Shown: positions 1-6,170 of the stretch, one piece after another
How the letters are laid out: each line of letters begins with the position of its first letter
Numbering within the stretch: the first letter of the stretch is position 1
Source: Treponema sp.
Lineage (GTDB): Bacteria > Spirochaetota > Spirochaetia > Treponematales > Breznakiellaceae
Length of the DNA stretch: 9,229 bases
Direction: 5' to 3'
Assembly: GCA_031275515.1 (NCBI GenBank)
Contig: JAISOQ010000233.1
Span: 1 to 9,229 of the forward strand
Position numbers and translations under genes: made by a program
The notes under the pieces: model-generated
What the model was told of the DNA's origin: nothing
Database searches by the model: none
Seen by the model: the letters and a program-made list of their open reading frames with translations, nothing else

Positions 1-1500
1 CGCTTGGCAGGGTTCCTGCGCCGGCGGAACCGGGGGGCCTTTACCTGCCTTCACCTCCTGCCCTTCCATCCCTATTCTTCAGACGACGGGTTTTCGGTGA
101 TCGATTACCGGAAGGTGGACCCCCGTTTCGGAACCTGGGAGGACATAGAAAAACTGGGGGAGAACTTCAAGCTGGTTTTCGATTTCGTGCTCAACCACGG
201 CAGCGTTGCTGGTTCCTGGTTTAAAGGTTTTCTGGACGGTGAAAGCGGCTATGAGGGGTGGTATATCACCAGGCCGGAAGGCTGCGATTCCTCCGCCGTG
301 GTTCGTCCCCGGACCCACCCCCTCCTGACCCCCTTTACCCGGAAAGACGGCTCGACAGTTTTTGTGTGGACGACCTTCAGCGCCGACCAGGCGGATTACG
401 ATTTTTCCAATCCCAGGGTCTTCCTGGAATTCATGAAAATTTTTCTGGAATATGCCCGGCGGGGAGGGCGCATAGTCCGCCTGGACGCTATTGCCTACCT
501 TTGGAAAGAAGACGGAACCCCCTGCCTCCACCATCCCAAGACCCACGGGATGGTAAAGCTGTTCCGGGCGGTTATAGACGCCCTGGGACTGGATATGCTC
601 ATCCTCACCGAGACCAACGTCCCCCACCAGGAAAATATCTCCTATTTCGGCCAGGGAGACGAAGCCCACATGGTCTACAATTTCGCCCTGCCGCCGCTGA
701 CGCTCCACGCCATGATCTCCGCCGACGCCGCCCCCCTCAGGTCCTGGGCGAAGACCCTGCCGGGGCCGGAGACAGGACAGCGGTTTCTCAACTTCCTTGC
801 GAGCCACGACGGGGTAGGTCTGACCCCGGTCCGGGGCGGCCTTGTGGACGAGGCCGCATTTGCTGAAACTATAGAAGAAGCCAAACGCCGGGGCGCACTG
901 GTTTCCTACAAGTCTACGCCCCAAGGCCCTGTCCCCTATGAACTCAACTGTTCCTATGCCGAAGTCGTTGCCCCGCCGTCCCTGGGAGACGCCGCCCTCC
1001 GCGCCCGGGCCTTTCTTGCTTCCCAGGCGGTTCTCCTCTCCCTGCCGGGGCTTCCGGCTGTCTACTTCCACAGCTGGATAGGCTCAACCGCCTGGAAGGA
1101 AGGGCCGGGACTTTTGGGCTATAACCGGGCGATTAACCGGGAAAAGCCCCCCCTGGACCGGGTGGAGGAGGAGCTTGATGCACCCGGTTCTTTCAGGTCC
1201 TGTGTATACGAAGGGTTCAGCCGGTTCCTGGCCTTCCGTCAGGCGGAGGAGGCTTTCGATCCCGGTATTCCCCAAACCGTACTGGATGCGGAAGGTTCGG
1301 TCTTTGCCCTTCTCAGGGGGCCTGACCGCCAGGGCCGTTGCGCGCTTTGCGCAGAGAATCTGGGGCCTGTCCCGGCCAGACTCAGCATCCCTGCCGGGTA
1401 CGCCGCGCCTGCTGCGGCGGAAGGCGGCATATCCCTCGAACCCTGGGAAACCCGCTGGATAGCCTGGGGCGCGGGGGAGAGCCGGGACATTTCAACTTAA
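1..1500 (+). CDS. GH13_18-type sugar phosphorylase, probably glucosylglycerate phosphorylase (5' partial)
   Basis: Glycoside hydrolase family 13 enzyme, probably a cytoplasmic phosphorylase that splits a glucoside with phosphate to give alpha-glucose 1-phosphate. The frame is open from base 1 and the TTG at base 4 lies inside the domain, so the true start is upstream; by comparison with family lengths of about 490-570 residues, some tens of residues are missing. Counting from that TTG, region I is DFVLNH (D60, H65), region II is IVRLDAIAYLW with R159 and the nucleophile D161, region III is ILTETN with acid/base E203, and region IV is NFLASHDG with D269. The stretches LWKEDGTPCLHHPKTH and TETNVPHQENISYFG, and VVRPRTHPLLTPF, look more like glucosylglycerate phosphorylases (E. 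coli YcjM type) than classical sucrose phosphorylases. No transporter or sugar regulator is visible beside it. Substrate is inferred; fold and catalytic residues are seen. Sucrose, sucrose 6-phosphate or glucosylglycerol are the alternatives. Confidence 0.9.
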   Translation, partial: RLAGFLRRRNRGAFTCLHLLPFHPYSSDDGFSVIDYRKVDPRFGTWEDIEKLGENFKLVFDFVLNHGSVAGSWFKGFLDGESGYEGWYITRPEGCDSSAVVRPRTHPLLTPFTRKDGSTVFVWTTFSADQADYDFSNPRVFLEFMKIFLEYARRGGRIVRLDAIAYLWKEDGTPCLHHPKTHGMVKLFRAVIDALGLDMLILTETNVPHQENISYFGQGDEAHMVYNFALPPLTLHAMISADAAPLRSWAKTLPGPETGQRFLNFLASHDGVGLTPVRGGLVDEAAFAETIEEAKRRGALVSYKSTPQGPVPYELNCSYAEVVAPPSLGDAALRARAFLASQAVLLSLPGLPAVYFHSWIGSTAWKEGPGLLGYNRAINREKPPLDRVEEELDAPGSFRSCVYEGFSRFLAFRQAEEAFDPGIPQTVLDAEGSVFALLRGPDRQGRCALCAENLGPVPARLSIPAGYAAPAAAEGGISLEPWETRWIAWGAGESRDIST

Positions 1501-2126
1501 ATACCGTTAAGGTATATGAAGGCATTGTAGAGGCCGTGGGCCCAGGCTATGCCGTGGAGGGCCCGGTACTTTTTATAAACCAGGGAAAGGAGGATCCCCG
1601 CCAGGAAAGCGTTCATCGCGCCCCACAGGCCTTCGTAGATATGGCATAAGGAGAAGAGAAGTACCGAAAGGCCGACAGCAAAAGAATTGCCCAGACCCGC
1701 CTGTTTGAACCGGAGGGAAAGATAATACCGGAAGTAAAACTCTTCCAGGTAGCCGGTACTAAGGCAGGAAAAGAACATGACGATAATAGCTAAGACGCCT
1801 TTGGGAGCTTCCACCATTAAGACAGAAGTTCCGGCGGAAAAAGCGGAAGAGACCAGGGAGATGATCAGGCCCAGCCCCAACAGACCCGGAAGGGCTATGG
1901 CTAAAGACAGGAAGTCTCCTGAACGGGGGCTTCCGGGCAGGCGGGATTTCCCGCCCCGCAGGATCAGGAGATAGCCTATGAGCGCCAGGGCCGGGGCCGT
2001 AAATCCCAGGGTACGGTTTAGTTCCTGGGAGATGATGAACCGGATGGTTTCCGGTTCTTCCGCTCCGGCTTTTCCGGGGAAAAAGCCCCCGGAGGCTAAA
2101 CCGGGGAGAAAGAGAACAGCATACAC
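1497..2126 (-). CDS. CPBP-family (Abi/CAAX-like) intramembrane metalloprotease
   Basis: Polytopic inner-membrane protein of the CPBP family, relatives of the CAAX prenyl protease Rce1; bacterial members are glutamate-dependent intramembrane proteases, mostly of unknown substrate. All three family motifs are present: EEFYFR (E128, E129, R133), FSLCH (F158, H162) and HGLYN (H197, N201), within hydrophobic segments around 40-57, 72-95, 110-122, 150-160 and 168-184. The listed GTG start (209 residues) has no Shine-Dalgarno sequence in front. The frame stays open upstream and reads TNPWIEPFLVYAVLFLPGL, a plausible complete first membrane segment, preceded by AAAGGAG placed 6 nt before an ACG codon at 2153-2151. 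The real start may therefore be that ACG (218 residues) or the ATT at 2141-2139. It is divergent from the PilZ gene and convergent with the phosphorylase gene, sharing a TTAA stop palindrome. Family assignment is firm; the start and the substrate are not. Confidence 0.88.
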   Translation of the reverse strand: MYAVLFLPGLASGGFFPGKAGAEEPETIRFIISQELNRTLGFTAPALALIGYLLILRGGKSRLPGSPRSGDFLSLAIALPGLLGLGLIISLVSSAFSAGTSVLMVEAPKGVLAIIVMFFSCLSTGYLEEFYFRYYLSLRFKQAGLGNSFAVGLSVLLFSLCHIYEGLWGAMNAFLAGILLSLVYKKYRALHGIAWAHGLYNAFIYLNGI

Positions 2127-2181
2127 AAGAAAGGGTTCAATCCAGGGGTTCGTGGCGCGCTCCTTTGGGATAAAAGTCCGG

Positions 2182-2211
2182 GGGTTATCCGGTCCGGGGG
2201 CTGGATAACCC
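2182..2211. promoter_or_regulatory. 9-bp perfect inverted repeat in the divergent control region
   Basis: GGGTTATCC (2182-2190) and GGATAACCC (2203-2211) form a perfect inverted repeat with a 12-bp spacer. The half-sites are 21 bp apart centre to centre, two turns of DNA, as expected for a dimeric regulator site. A third GGATAA lies at 2168-2173, and GTCCGGGGG is directly repeated at 2176-2184 and 2192-2200. It sits downstream of the predicted protease-gene promoter, so it could be an operator or a hairpin in that mRNA leader. No run of T follows closely on either strand, so an ordinary terminator is unlikely. Confidence 0.45.
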
Positions 2212-2221
2212 TTCTCCAGCT

Positions 2222-2247
2222 TTGATATATTGAGTATATATTATAAC
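2222..2247 (+). promoter_or_regulatory. Possible weak promoter region of the PilZ gene
   Basis: TTGATA (2222-2227) resembles a -35 element and TATAAC (2242-2247) a -10, but the spacing is only 14 bp and the predicted start of transcription would be nearly at the GTG start codon. TATATT at 2237-2242 is an alternative -10. The patch is strikingly AT-rich relative to its surroundings and is the only region in which a plus-strand promoter for the PilZ gene seems likely. Exact boxes are uncertain. Confidence 0.3.
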
Positions 2248-2248
2248 A
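2240..2248 (-). promoter_or_regulatory. Extended -10 promoter for the CPBP protease gene
   Basis: Read on the minus strand this site is TGTTATAAT, a perfect extended -10 element (TGn followed by TATAAT). It lies in an AT-rich patch within otherwise GC-rich DNA. No good -35 is seen 15-18 bp upstream, which is usual for extended -10 promoters. Transcription would start near 2233, giving a leader of about 80 nt up to the ACG candidate start, or 107 nt to the GTG. The call is from sequence only. Confidence 0.5.
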
Positions 2249-2259
2249 GGAAAAATGAG

Positions 2260-3393
2260 GTGAATATTTTTATTGTTTTGTTGATAGTAGCTGTGGTCGT
2301 CGCAGCTTTTGTCGTTGTCATTCGCTTTGGGGAGAGAAGGGAGGGTGGGAAAAAGAGCAGCCTGCTGCAATTCTATGCCAAAGGCAAAGACATGGGGTTC
2401 GGTTTTAAAGAAATAGAACTTCTTCACCGGCTGGCGGTAAAATCCAATATAGAAGATCCCTCGGTCTTATTCTGGTCGCGAAGTCAGCTGGATAACTGTA
2501 TACGTTCCCTGATCCAAAGCCTTCGTCTTGCCGGAACCGATCAGAATCCGGAAATCCAGGAATTTCTTTCTAAATTGTATGATTACCGCAAAAAGCTTGA
2601 AATTGAAAAACCCAAAGCAAAAAATACGCTGATTAGCACGCGGCAGGTTGGGGAATCTCAGAACCTGCGTATCCTGGTATCCGGGATTGGCGTGTTTCAG
2701 TCCCGGCTGATTAAAAATACGAGTCAACATATTACCATAGCCAGGCCAACAGGCCCGATTGTGCCCAGGGATTTTTCCTGGACCGGCCAGCGGATGGCGG
2801 TTTATTTTTGGCGGGATGATGACGCAGGATATGTATTCGATTCGGACGTGCTGGACGAGGTATATTCCAGAGGCAATCCGGCCCTCCAAATCGCCCATTC
2901 CGATACCCTTTTCAGGACCCAAAAACGAAAATCTGTCAGGATGAAAACCCATAAGCCGGCGTATCTGTATCTCCAGAGTCGGGAAAATTCGGATCTCGTC
3001 GAAGCTGTTCCGGGATTCAAATGTATCCTCAATGATATTTCCGATACCGGATGCGCCGTGACCATAGGGGGGAAAGCCGCCGTGGGGATGAGGGTAAAAA
3101 TACAGTTTGTGTTGACTACAGCGCCCATGATCCTGTGCGGGGTCGTGCGGTCAGTGGATTACGATGAAGCTGCAAACCGTTCGGTTCTGCATATTGAAGC
3201 TGAATTTGTTCCTACGGAGACCAGAAATGCAATATTGGGCGAAATATTCGGGATGCAGGAGGATGAAGACGCCCTTCCGGTTAGAATCACGGAAGAAAAG
3301 CCTGAAAAACGGAAAGACAGCGGCGTAATCCTTGCCAGGGATCCTGCTGCGGATGTTGAACTTCAGGGTATACTAAACGATAATCTTATGTAA
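2260..3393 (+). CDS. Membrane-anchored PilZN-PilZ c-di-GMP receptor protein
   Basis: Predicted inner-membrane protein of 377 residues that binds cyclic di-GMP. The GTG at 2260 is preferred because AGGA lies 8 nt upstream; the TTG at 2230 has no such site. One N-terminal membrane segment (about 2-22, VNIFIVLLIVAVVVAAF read with V1 as Met) is followed by a charged helical region, then a PilZN/YcgR-like beta domain around 130-205, and a C-terminal PilZ domain around 221-330. The c-di-GMP motifs are intact: RKSVR (R223, R227) and DISDTG (D259, S261, G264). The acidic tail after about 333 is probably disordered. This architecture suggests a flagellar-brake-like or envelope-associated effector, relevant to periplasmic flagella in a spirochaete, but the output is inferred. 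It ends with tandem in-frame stops TAA TGA. Base composition is visibly more AT-rich than the genes downstream. It is divergent from the protease gene and separated by 93 bp from the HEAT gene. Confidence 0.85.
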   Translation: MNIFIVLLIVAVVVAAFVVVIRFGERREGGKKSSLLQFYAKGKDMGFGFKEIELLHRLAVKSNIEDPSVLFWSRSQLDNCIRSLIQSLRLAGTDQNPEIQEFLSKLYDYRKKLEIEKPKAKNTLISTRQVGESQNLRILVSGIGVFQSRLIKNTSQHITIARPTGPIVPRDFSWTGQRMAVYFWRDDDAGYVFDSDVLDEVYSRGNPALQIAHSDTLFRTQKRKSVRMKTHKPAYLYLQSRENSDLVEAVPGFKCILNDISDTGCAVTIGGKAAVGMRVKIQFVLTTAPMILCGVVRSVDYDEAANRSVLHIEAEFVPTETRNAILGEIFGMQEDEDALPVRITEEKPEKRKDSGVILARDPAADVELQGILNDNLM

Positions 3394-3486
3394 TGAGGTT
3401 TATGGTGAGTCTGTCCCAAAACGACAATGCTCTGATGCGCACGATTTTGGGACAGACTCTGGTTATAGGGGATTATAAAGGGAAGC
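3394..3486. other. Gap between PilZ and HEAT genes; possible operon promoter
   Basis: This 93-bp gap holds the 53-bp palindromic element and little else. After the element comes GGTTATAGGGGATTATAAAGGGAAGC. TATAAA at 3474-3479 resembles a -10 box, but it is only 7 bp before the ATG, so a transcript from it would lack a leader. The right arm of the element carries TTGGGACA (3447-3454), loosely like a -35. No convincing promoter for the downstream six-gene operon is seen; it may be transcribed through from the PilZ gene or from a promoter partly supplied by the element. Confidence 0.3.
3407..3459. repeat. 53-bp palindromic element with 15-bp terminal inverted repeats (possible miniature insertion element)
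   Basis: GAGTCTGTCCCAAAA (3407-3421) and TTTTGGGACAGACTC (3445-3459) are perfect 15-bp inverted repeats around a 23-bp centre that includes the palindrome TGCGCA (3436-3441). The repeat is flanked exactly by the 4-bp direct repeat TGGT (3403-3406 and 3460-3463), which looks like a target-site duplication. The unit encodes nothing. A hairpin terminator is the main alternative, but the T's lie inside the right arm ahead of GGG and the sequence after the stem is TGGTTATAGGGG, not a U-tract. A tiny non-autonomous mobile element, or the joined ends of a lost insertion sequence, fits better; as a large hairpin it may still affect read-through from the PilZ gene. Confidence 0.55.
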
Positions 3487-4689
3487 ATGGGCAGGATGCC
3501 AAATAGAACTCATTGTGTTTTGTTCTTCTTAGGATTCCTGGTGATTCAGCCTGTTGTTTTTGCCCAGGCACCGATACTCGTTTCCTATGAGCGGAATTTT
3601 CTCCGCGCCGGGCTTGCCGAAAAAGACCGCATACTGAGGGACGCCGCTACGGATGAAAAGGCGCCGGAATTCATCGGGGCGCTCCATGAATTTGCCTTGA
3701 ATTTTATCCTGCAAAACCTGGATATTCTGCAGCATGATACGGATTTTACCGCCCTTACCATAACGGTTATCCGGGGGCTGCGTTCTTCCGGACGCCGGGA
3801 GGCGGGGGATAACCTGTGGCAGGCTTTTTCCCGGTTCCAGGATACGCTGATACGGGTGGAAGCCCTCAATACTTTGGCGGTCCTGGGGGCAGGAAACCCG
3901 AAGATCGCGGAAAACCTGAATCAGTACCTGGCAAGCCAAAACAACCGGTTTCGTGTGGGCATTTCCCCCGAATACCCTGTCCTGTCAGCTTGTATAACGG
4001 CTCTTGGCGCTATAGGGGCAGAGTCTTCCTTTCCCGCCCTCTTTTCGGTGATGATCTCCGGGTATCCTGAAGCCCTAATCCGTGAAGCGGCGGCTGCCCT
4101 GGATGCGATTCCGGGCAATTTCCGGCAGTACCTTATCGACGTGATACGCCGTAACCCGCCGGTAGAAAAGTTTGCGGCTTTTACGGTGGCGTCCAATAAC
4201 CGGAAGTTCACCGATGCGGAGCAGGGCGAAACGGCGGTCATTGCTCTGGAAACCGGCCTGGATTTTTTTGCCGGTAACAGGGATGATGAGGCGGCGGCGG
4301 CCAATATGCGCTGCGCCGCAGTCCGGGTACTGAAGGATTTGCGCTGGACCAGGGCGGTCAGCCTGGTGATTAAGCATTTTTACCGGGTTCAGCAGGATTA
4401 CAGTAATGGGATTGCTTCCCGGGAACAGGTGGTGGAGGCCATTGCCTGCCTGGGGGCTATGGGCAGTTCCGAAGCAGCCCAGGTACTGGCCCTGCATTTG
4501 GGGTTCCTCAACTCCCGTATGGAACGGAACGGGGAATTCGATAACGCCGTTACCCTGGGGGTCATACAGGCCCTGGGCGAGATAGGCGATAAAATAGCCT
4601 TTGATTATTTATTCTATATAAGTTATCTGCCCTATCCGGAGGGGATTCAAACCGCCGCAAAGGAGGCCTTAAACCGGCTTAGATGGTAA
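3487..4689 (+). CDS. Secreted HEAT-repeat protein of unknown function
   Basis: Protein of 400 residues with a Sec signal peptide: basic start (R3, R7), hydrophobic core 10-20, and a likely cut after A26 (VVFA then QAP). No lipobox is seen, so it should be soluble in the periplasm. The rest is alpha-helical with HEAT-like repeats, clearest around 165-205 (ACITALGAIGAESSFPALF), 316-345 (VEAIACLGAMGSSEAAQVL) and 355-398 (GVIQALGEIGDKIAFDYLF); weaker ones lie near 120-150 and 272-300. Such repeats make scaffolds for protein binding; no catalytic motif is seen. AAAGGGA lies 3 nt before the ATG at 3487; a second ATG at 3496 is possible. It heads the operon and overlaps the comEC-like gene by 7 bp. 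Its partner and role are unknown. Confidence 0.8.
   Translation: MGRMPNRTHCVLFFLGFLVIQPVVFAQAPILVSYERNFLRAGLAEKDRILRDAATDEKAPEFIGALHEFALNFILQNLDILQHDTDFTALTITVIRGLRSSGRREAGDNLWQAFSRFQDTLIRVEALNTLAVLGAGNPKIAENLNQYLASQNNRFRVGISPEYPVLSACITALGAIGAESSFPALFSVMISGYPEALIREAAAALDAIPGNFRQYLIDVIRRNPPVEKFAAFTVASNNRKFTDAEQGETAVIALETGLDFFAGNRDDEAAAANMRCAAVRVLKDLRWTRAVSLVIKHFYRVQQDYSNGIASREQVVEAIACLGAMGSSEAAQVLALHLGFLNSRMERNGEFDNAVTLGVIQALGEIGDKIAFDYLFYISYLPYPEGIQTAAKEALNRLRW
4661..4689 (+). promoter_or_regulatory. Translational coupling junction between the HEAT gene and comEC-like gene
   Basis: The overlap ATGGTAA holds the ATG of the comEC-like gene (4683-4685) and the TAA of the HEAT gene (4687-4689). 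The codon just before the ATG in its own frame is TAG, so no earlier start is possible. The only good Shine-Dalgarno match, AGGAGG at 4661-4666, is 16 nt from the ATG, too far for ordinary initiation, so re-initiation by ribosomes ending the HEAT gene is likely. Confidence 0.5.
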
Positions 4690-6170
4690 AACTATTCCGC
4701 TTATATCCCGCCCTATGGTTTGCCCTGGGCGCGGCCTGCTGTTATTACGCTCCGGGTCCTGTCCTCCTGGCCGGCTTGCTGCTTACAGGCATGGTTTCTT
4801 TGAGCCGGGTTTTGAAGACTTTCCCGGCCTTGGCCTTTTGGGGCGCGGAAAATACCCGCCTGTTCCGGGAAATATCCCTGTCTCTGGCAGCCCTGGCCGT
4901 GGGGTTTTCCCTGGGTTTTGCCGCCCGGCTTGCCGCTTCCGGTCCGCCGGGGCTTGGCCTCGTGGAAGGGGAGATCTCCGGCCTTACCGGAACGCTCAGG
5001 GACGATCCCAGGGGGCTTGCAGGCGGCCAGGGCATGGCTTTTCTTGACATGGAAAAGGCTGCGGGAAAAGACGGCCTCCGGGCCTCCGCCAAAGGGGAAG
5101 TCCTGGTCTTCTTCCCCGAAGAGTCGGTTCCCCGGCTGCGGACCTTAGGACGCGGGAGCCGGGTTTACATCGAAGGGGCCTTTCTGCCTCCGGGGAAGGG
5201 AAGTTCCGGCCCCGTCTTCCGGGCGAAGGGGGTGCATGTTCTGGCAACCGCCCCGGCGGTGGAACGCCTTCGTACAGGAATCAGGCTTGGCATTGTGGGG
5301 AAGTTCAGCCCATACAAATGGGGGGGCCTTGCGGCGGCCCTTCTCCTTGGGGTCAGGGACTCCCTGGAAACGGAGCTTGCCGCTTCTTACCGGGACGCCG
5401 GGTGTTCCCATGTCCTTGCCCTGTCGGGGATGCACCTGGCCGTTGTTTCGGCGGTTATTGCCTTCCTTCTTAGAAAGCCCCTGGGCCTCAAAGCGGCGGC
5501 GATCCTGGGAGCGGTTTTCATCCTCCTCTATGCGGGCCTTGTGGGACCCCTGCCTTCCCTGGAACGGGCGGTCCTCATGTACCTTTTGGGGACCCTGGCG
5601 GTTCTGGGAGCTTTTCCCCGCCGTCCCGCCGTCCTTTTGGCCCTGGCCTTCGTGATTCAGATCTGCCGCAGTCCCGCCTCCGGGACCAGCCTTTCGTTCA
5701 TCCTCTCCTATCTTGCCCTGGCGGGAATCCTCGTCCTGGGCGGGCCCCTTCACGGCCTTTTCAGAGGCATAGCGCCGGAAGTCCTGTCCCGGCCCTTGTC
5801 CGCGTCCATCGGGGCCTTTATCGCCACTGCCGGGATAACCGCCGCGGTTTTCGGCGTCCTCCGTCCCGTGGGGATCCTCGCGGGTCTTGCCATCCTGCCG
5901 CTGACCACAGTCTTCATGATTTTCGCCCTGGCCTGCCTGGCGGCGGCTTTCCTCCTGCCTCCCCTTGCCGCGCCTCTGGGGACGGTTCTTTCCCTCCTTT
6001 ACGGGGTCCTGTCCCGGATCGCCGGACTGGCCGGCGGGGTTCCGGGCATAGGGGTCTCAAACCCCCTAGCGGTTCTGGCCGCCTCCCTGTTGGTCTCCGC
6101 CGCCCTGCTCCTGGCGTGGAAACGCCGGTCCGAAAAAGGAAACCGCATTGCCCCCTTTGCCGCCGCTTAA
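4683..6170 (+). CDS. comEC: Short ComEC/Rec2 family DNA-uptake channel protein (no beta-lactamase-like domain)
   Basis: Inner-membrane protein of the ComEC/Rec2 family, which in competent bacteria carries single-stranded DNA across the cytoplasmic membrane. N-terminal membrane helices (about 8-40 and 66-85) precede an OB-fold-like soluble part of the DUF4131 type (about 92-190). The Competence domain follows from about 205; its signature is LLLGVRDSL (221-229) with DAGCSHVLALSGMHL (238-252), and ERAVLMYL at 294-301. Several more membrane helices run to about residue 477, after which the protein ends with KRRSEKGNRIAPFAAA. At 495 residues it lacks the C-terminal metallo-beta-lactamase-like domain found in full-length ComEC of about 700-800 residues. 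That part is not in another frame downstream, because rsmA begins inside the final codons. No other competence gene lies in the window, so a DNA-uptake role is inferred from family only. It overlaps both neighbours (7 bp upstream, 23 bp downstream). Confidence 0.88.
   Translation: MVKLFRLYPALWFALGAACCYYAPGPVLLAGLLLTGMVSLSRVLKTFPALAFWGAENTRLFREISLSLAALAVGFSLGFAARLAASGPPGLGLVEGEISGLTGTLRDDPRGLAGGQGMAFLDMEKAAGKDGLRASAKGEVLVFFPEESVPRLRTLGRGSRVYIEGAFLPPGKGSSGPVFRAKGVHVLATAPAVERLRTGIRLGIVGKFSPYKWGGLAAALLLGVRDSLETELAASYRDAGCSHVLALSGMHLAVVSAVIAFLLRKPLGLKAAAILGAVFILLYAGLVGPLPSLERAVLMYLLGTLAVLGAFPRRPAVLLALAFVIQICRSPASGTSLSFILSYLALAGILVLGGPLHGLFRGIAPEVLSRPLSASIGAFIATAGITAAVFGVLRPVGILAGLAILPLTTVFMIFALACLAAAFLLPPLAAPLGTVLSLLYGVLSRIAGLAGGVPGIGVSNPLAVLAASLLVSAALLLAWKRRSEKGNRIAPFAAA

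Noticed and set aside
4..6. TTG at base 4 as a genuine start of the phosphorylase
   Set aside because: The frame is open to base 1, and the following residues are already inside the first part of the barrel, so the gene is cut by the window edge.
258..866. 202-codon plus-strand open frame in a second frame of the phosphorylase gene
   Set aside because: Pro/Arg/Gly-rich translation with no family features; the overlapping frame carries the catalytic residues.
79..1071. 330-codon open frame on the minus strand opposite the phosphorylase gene
   Set aside because: It lies wholly opposite a gene with all GH13 motifs, has low-complexity Gly/Pro/Arg-rich sequence with no recognisable domain, and arises from GC-rich codon bias.
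2230..2262. TTG at 2230 as start of the PilZ protein
   Set aside because: No ribosome site precedes it and it lies within the AT-rich promoter patch; the GTG at 2260 has AGGA at 8 nt and begins the membrane helix directly.
2255..2263. Two-codon upstream frame ATG AGG TGA overlapping the PilZ GTG start
   Set aside because: Such short runs occur by chance, the AGGA is too close to this ATG for initiation, and nothing else suggests leader-peptide control.
3407..3459. Rho-independent terminator for the PilZ gene
   Set aside because: The stem is strong, but no U-tract follows it; the T's are inside the right arm, and the exact TGGT flanks favour an inserted unit. A secondary effect on transcription is not excluded.
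5145..5753. 202-codon minus-strand open frame inside the comEC-like gene
   Set aside because: Highly charged, Gln/Lys/Gly-rich translation without domains, opposite clear membrane-protein coding sequence; a compositional shadow.
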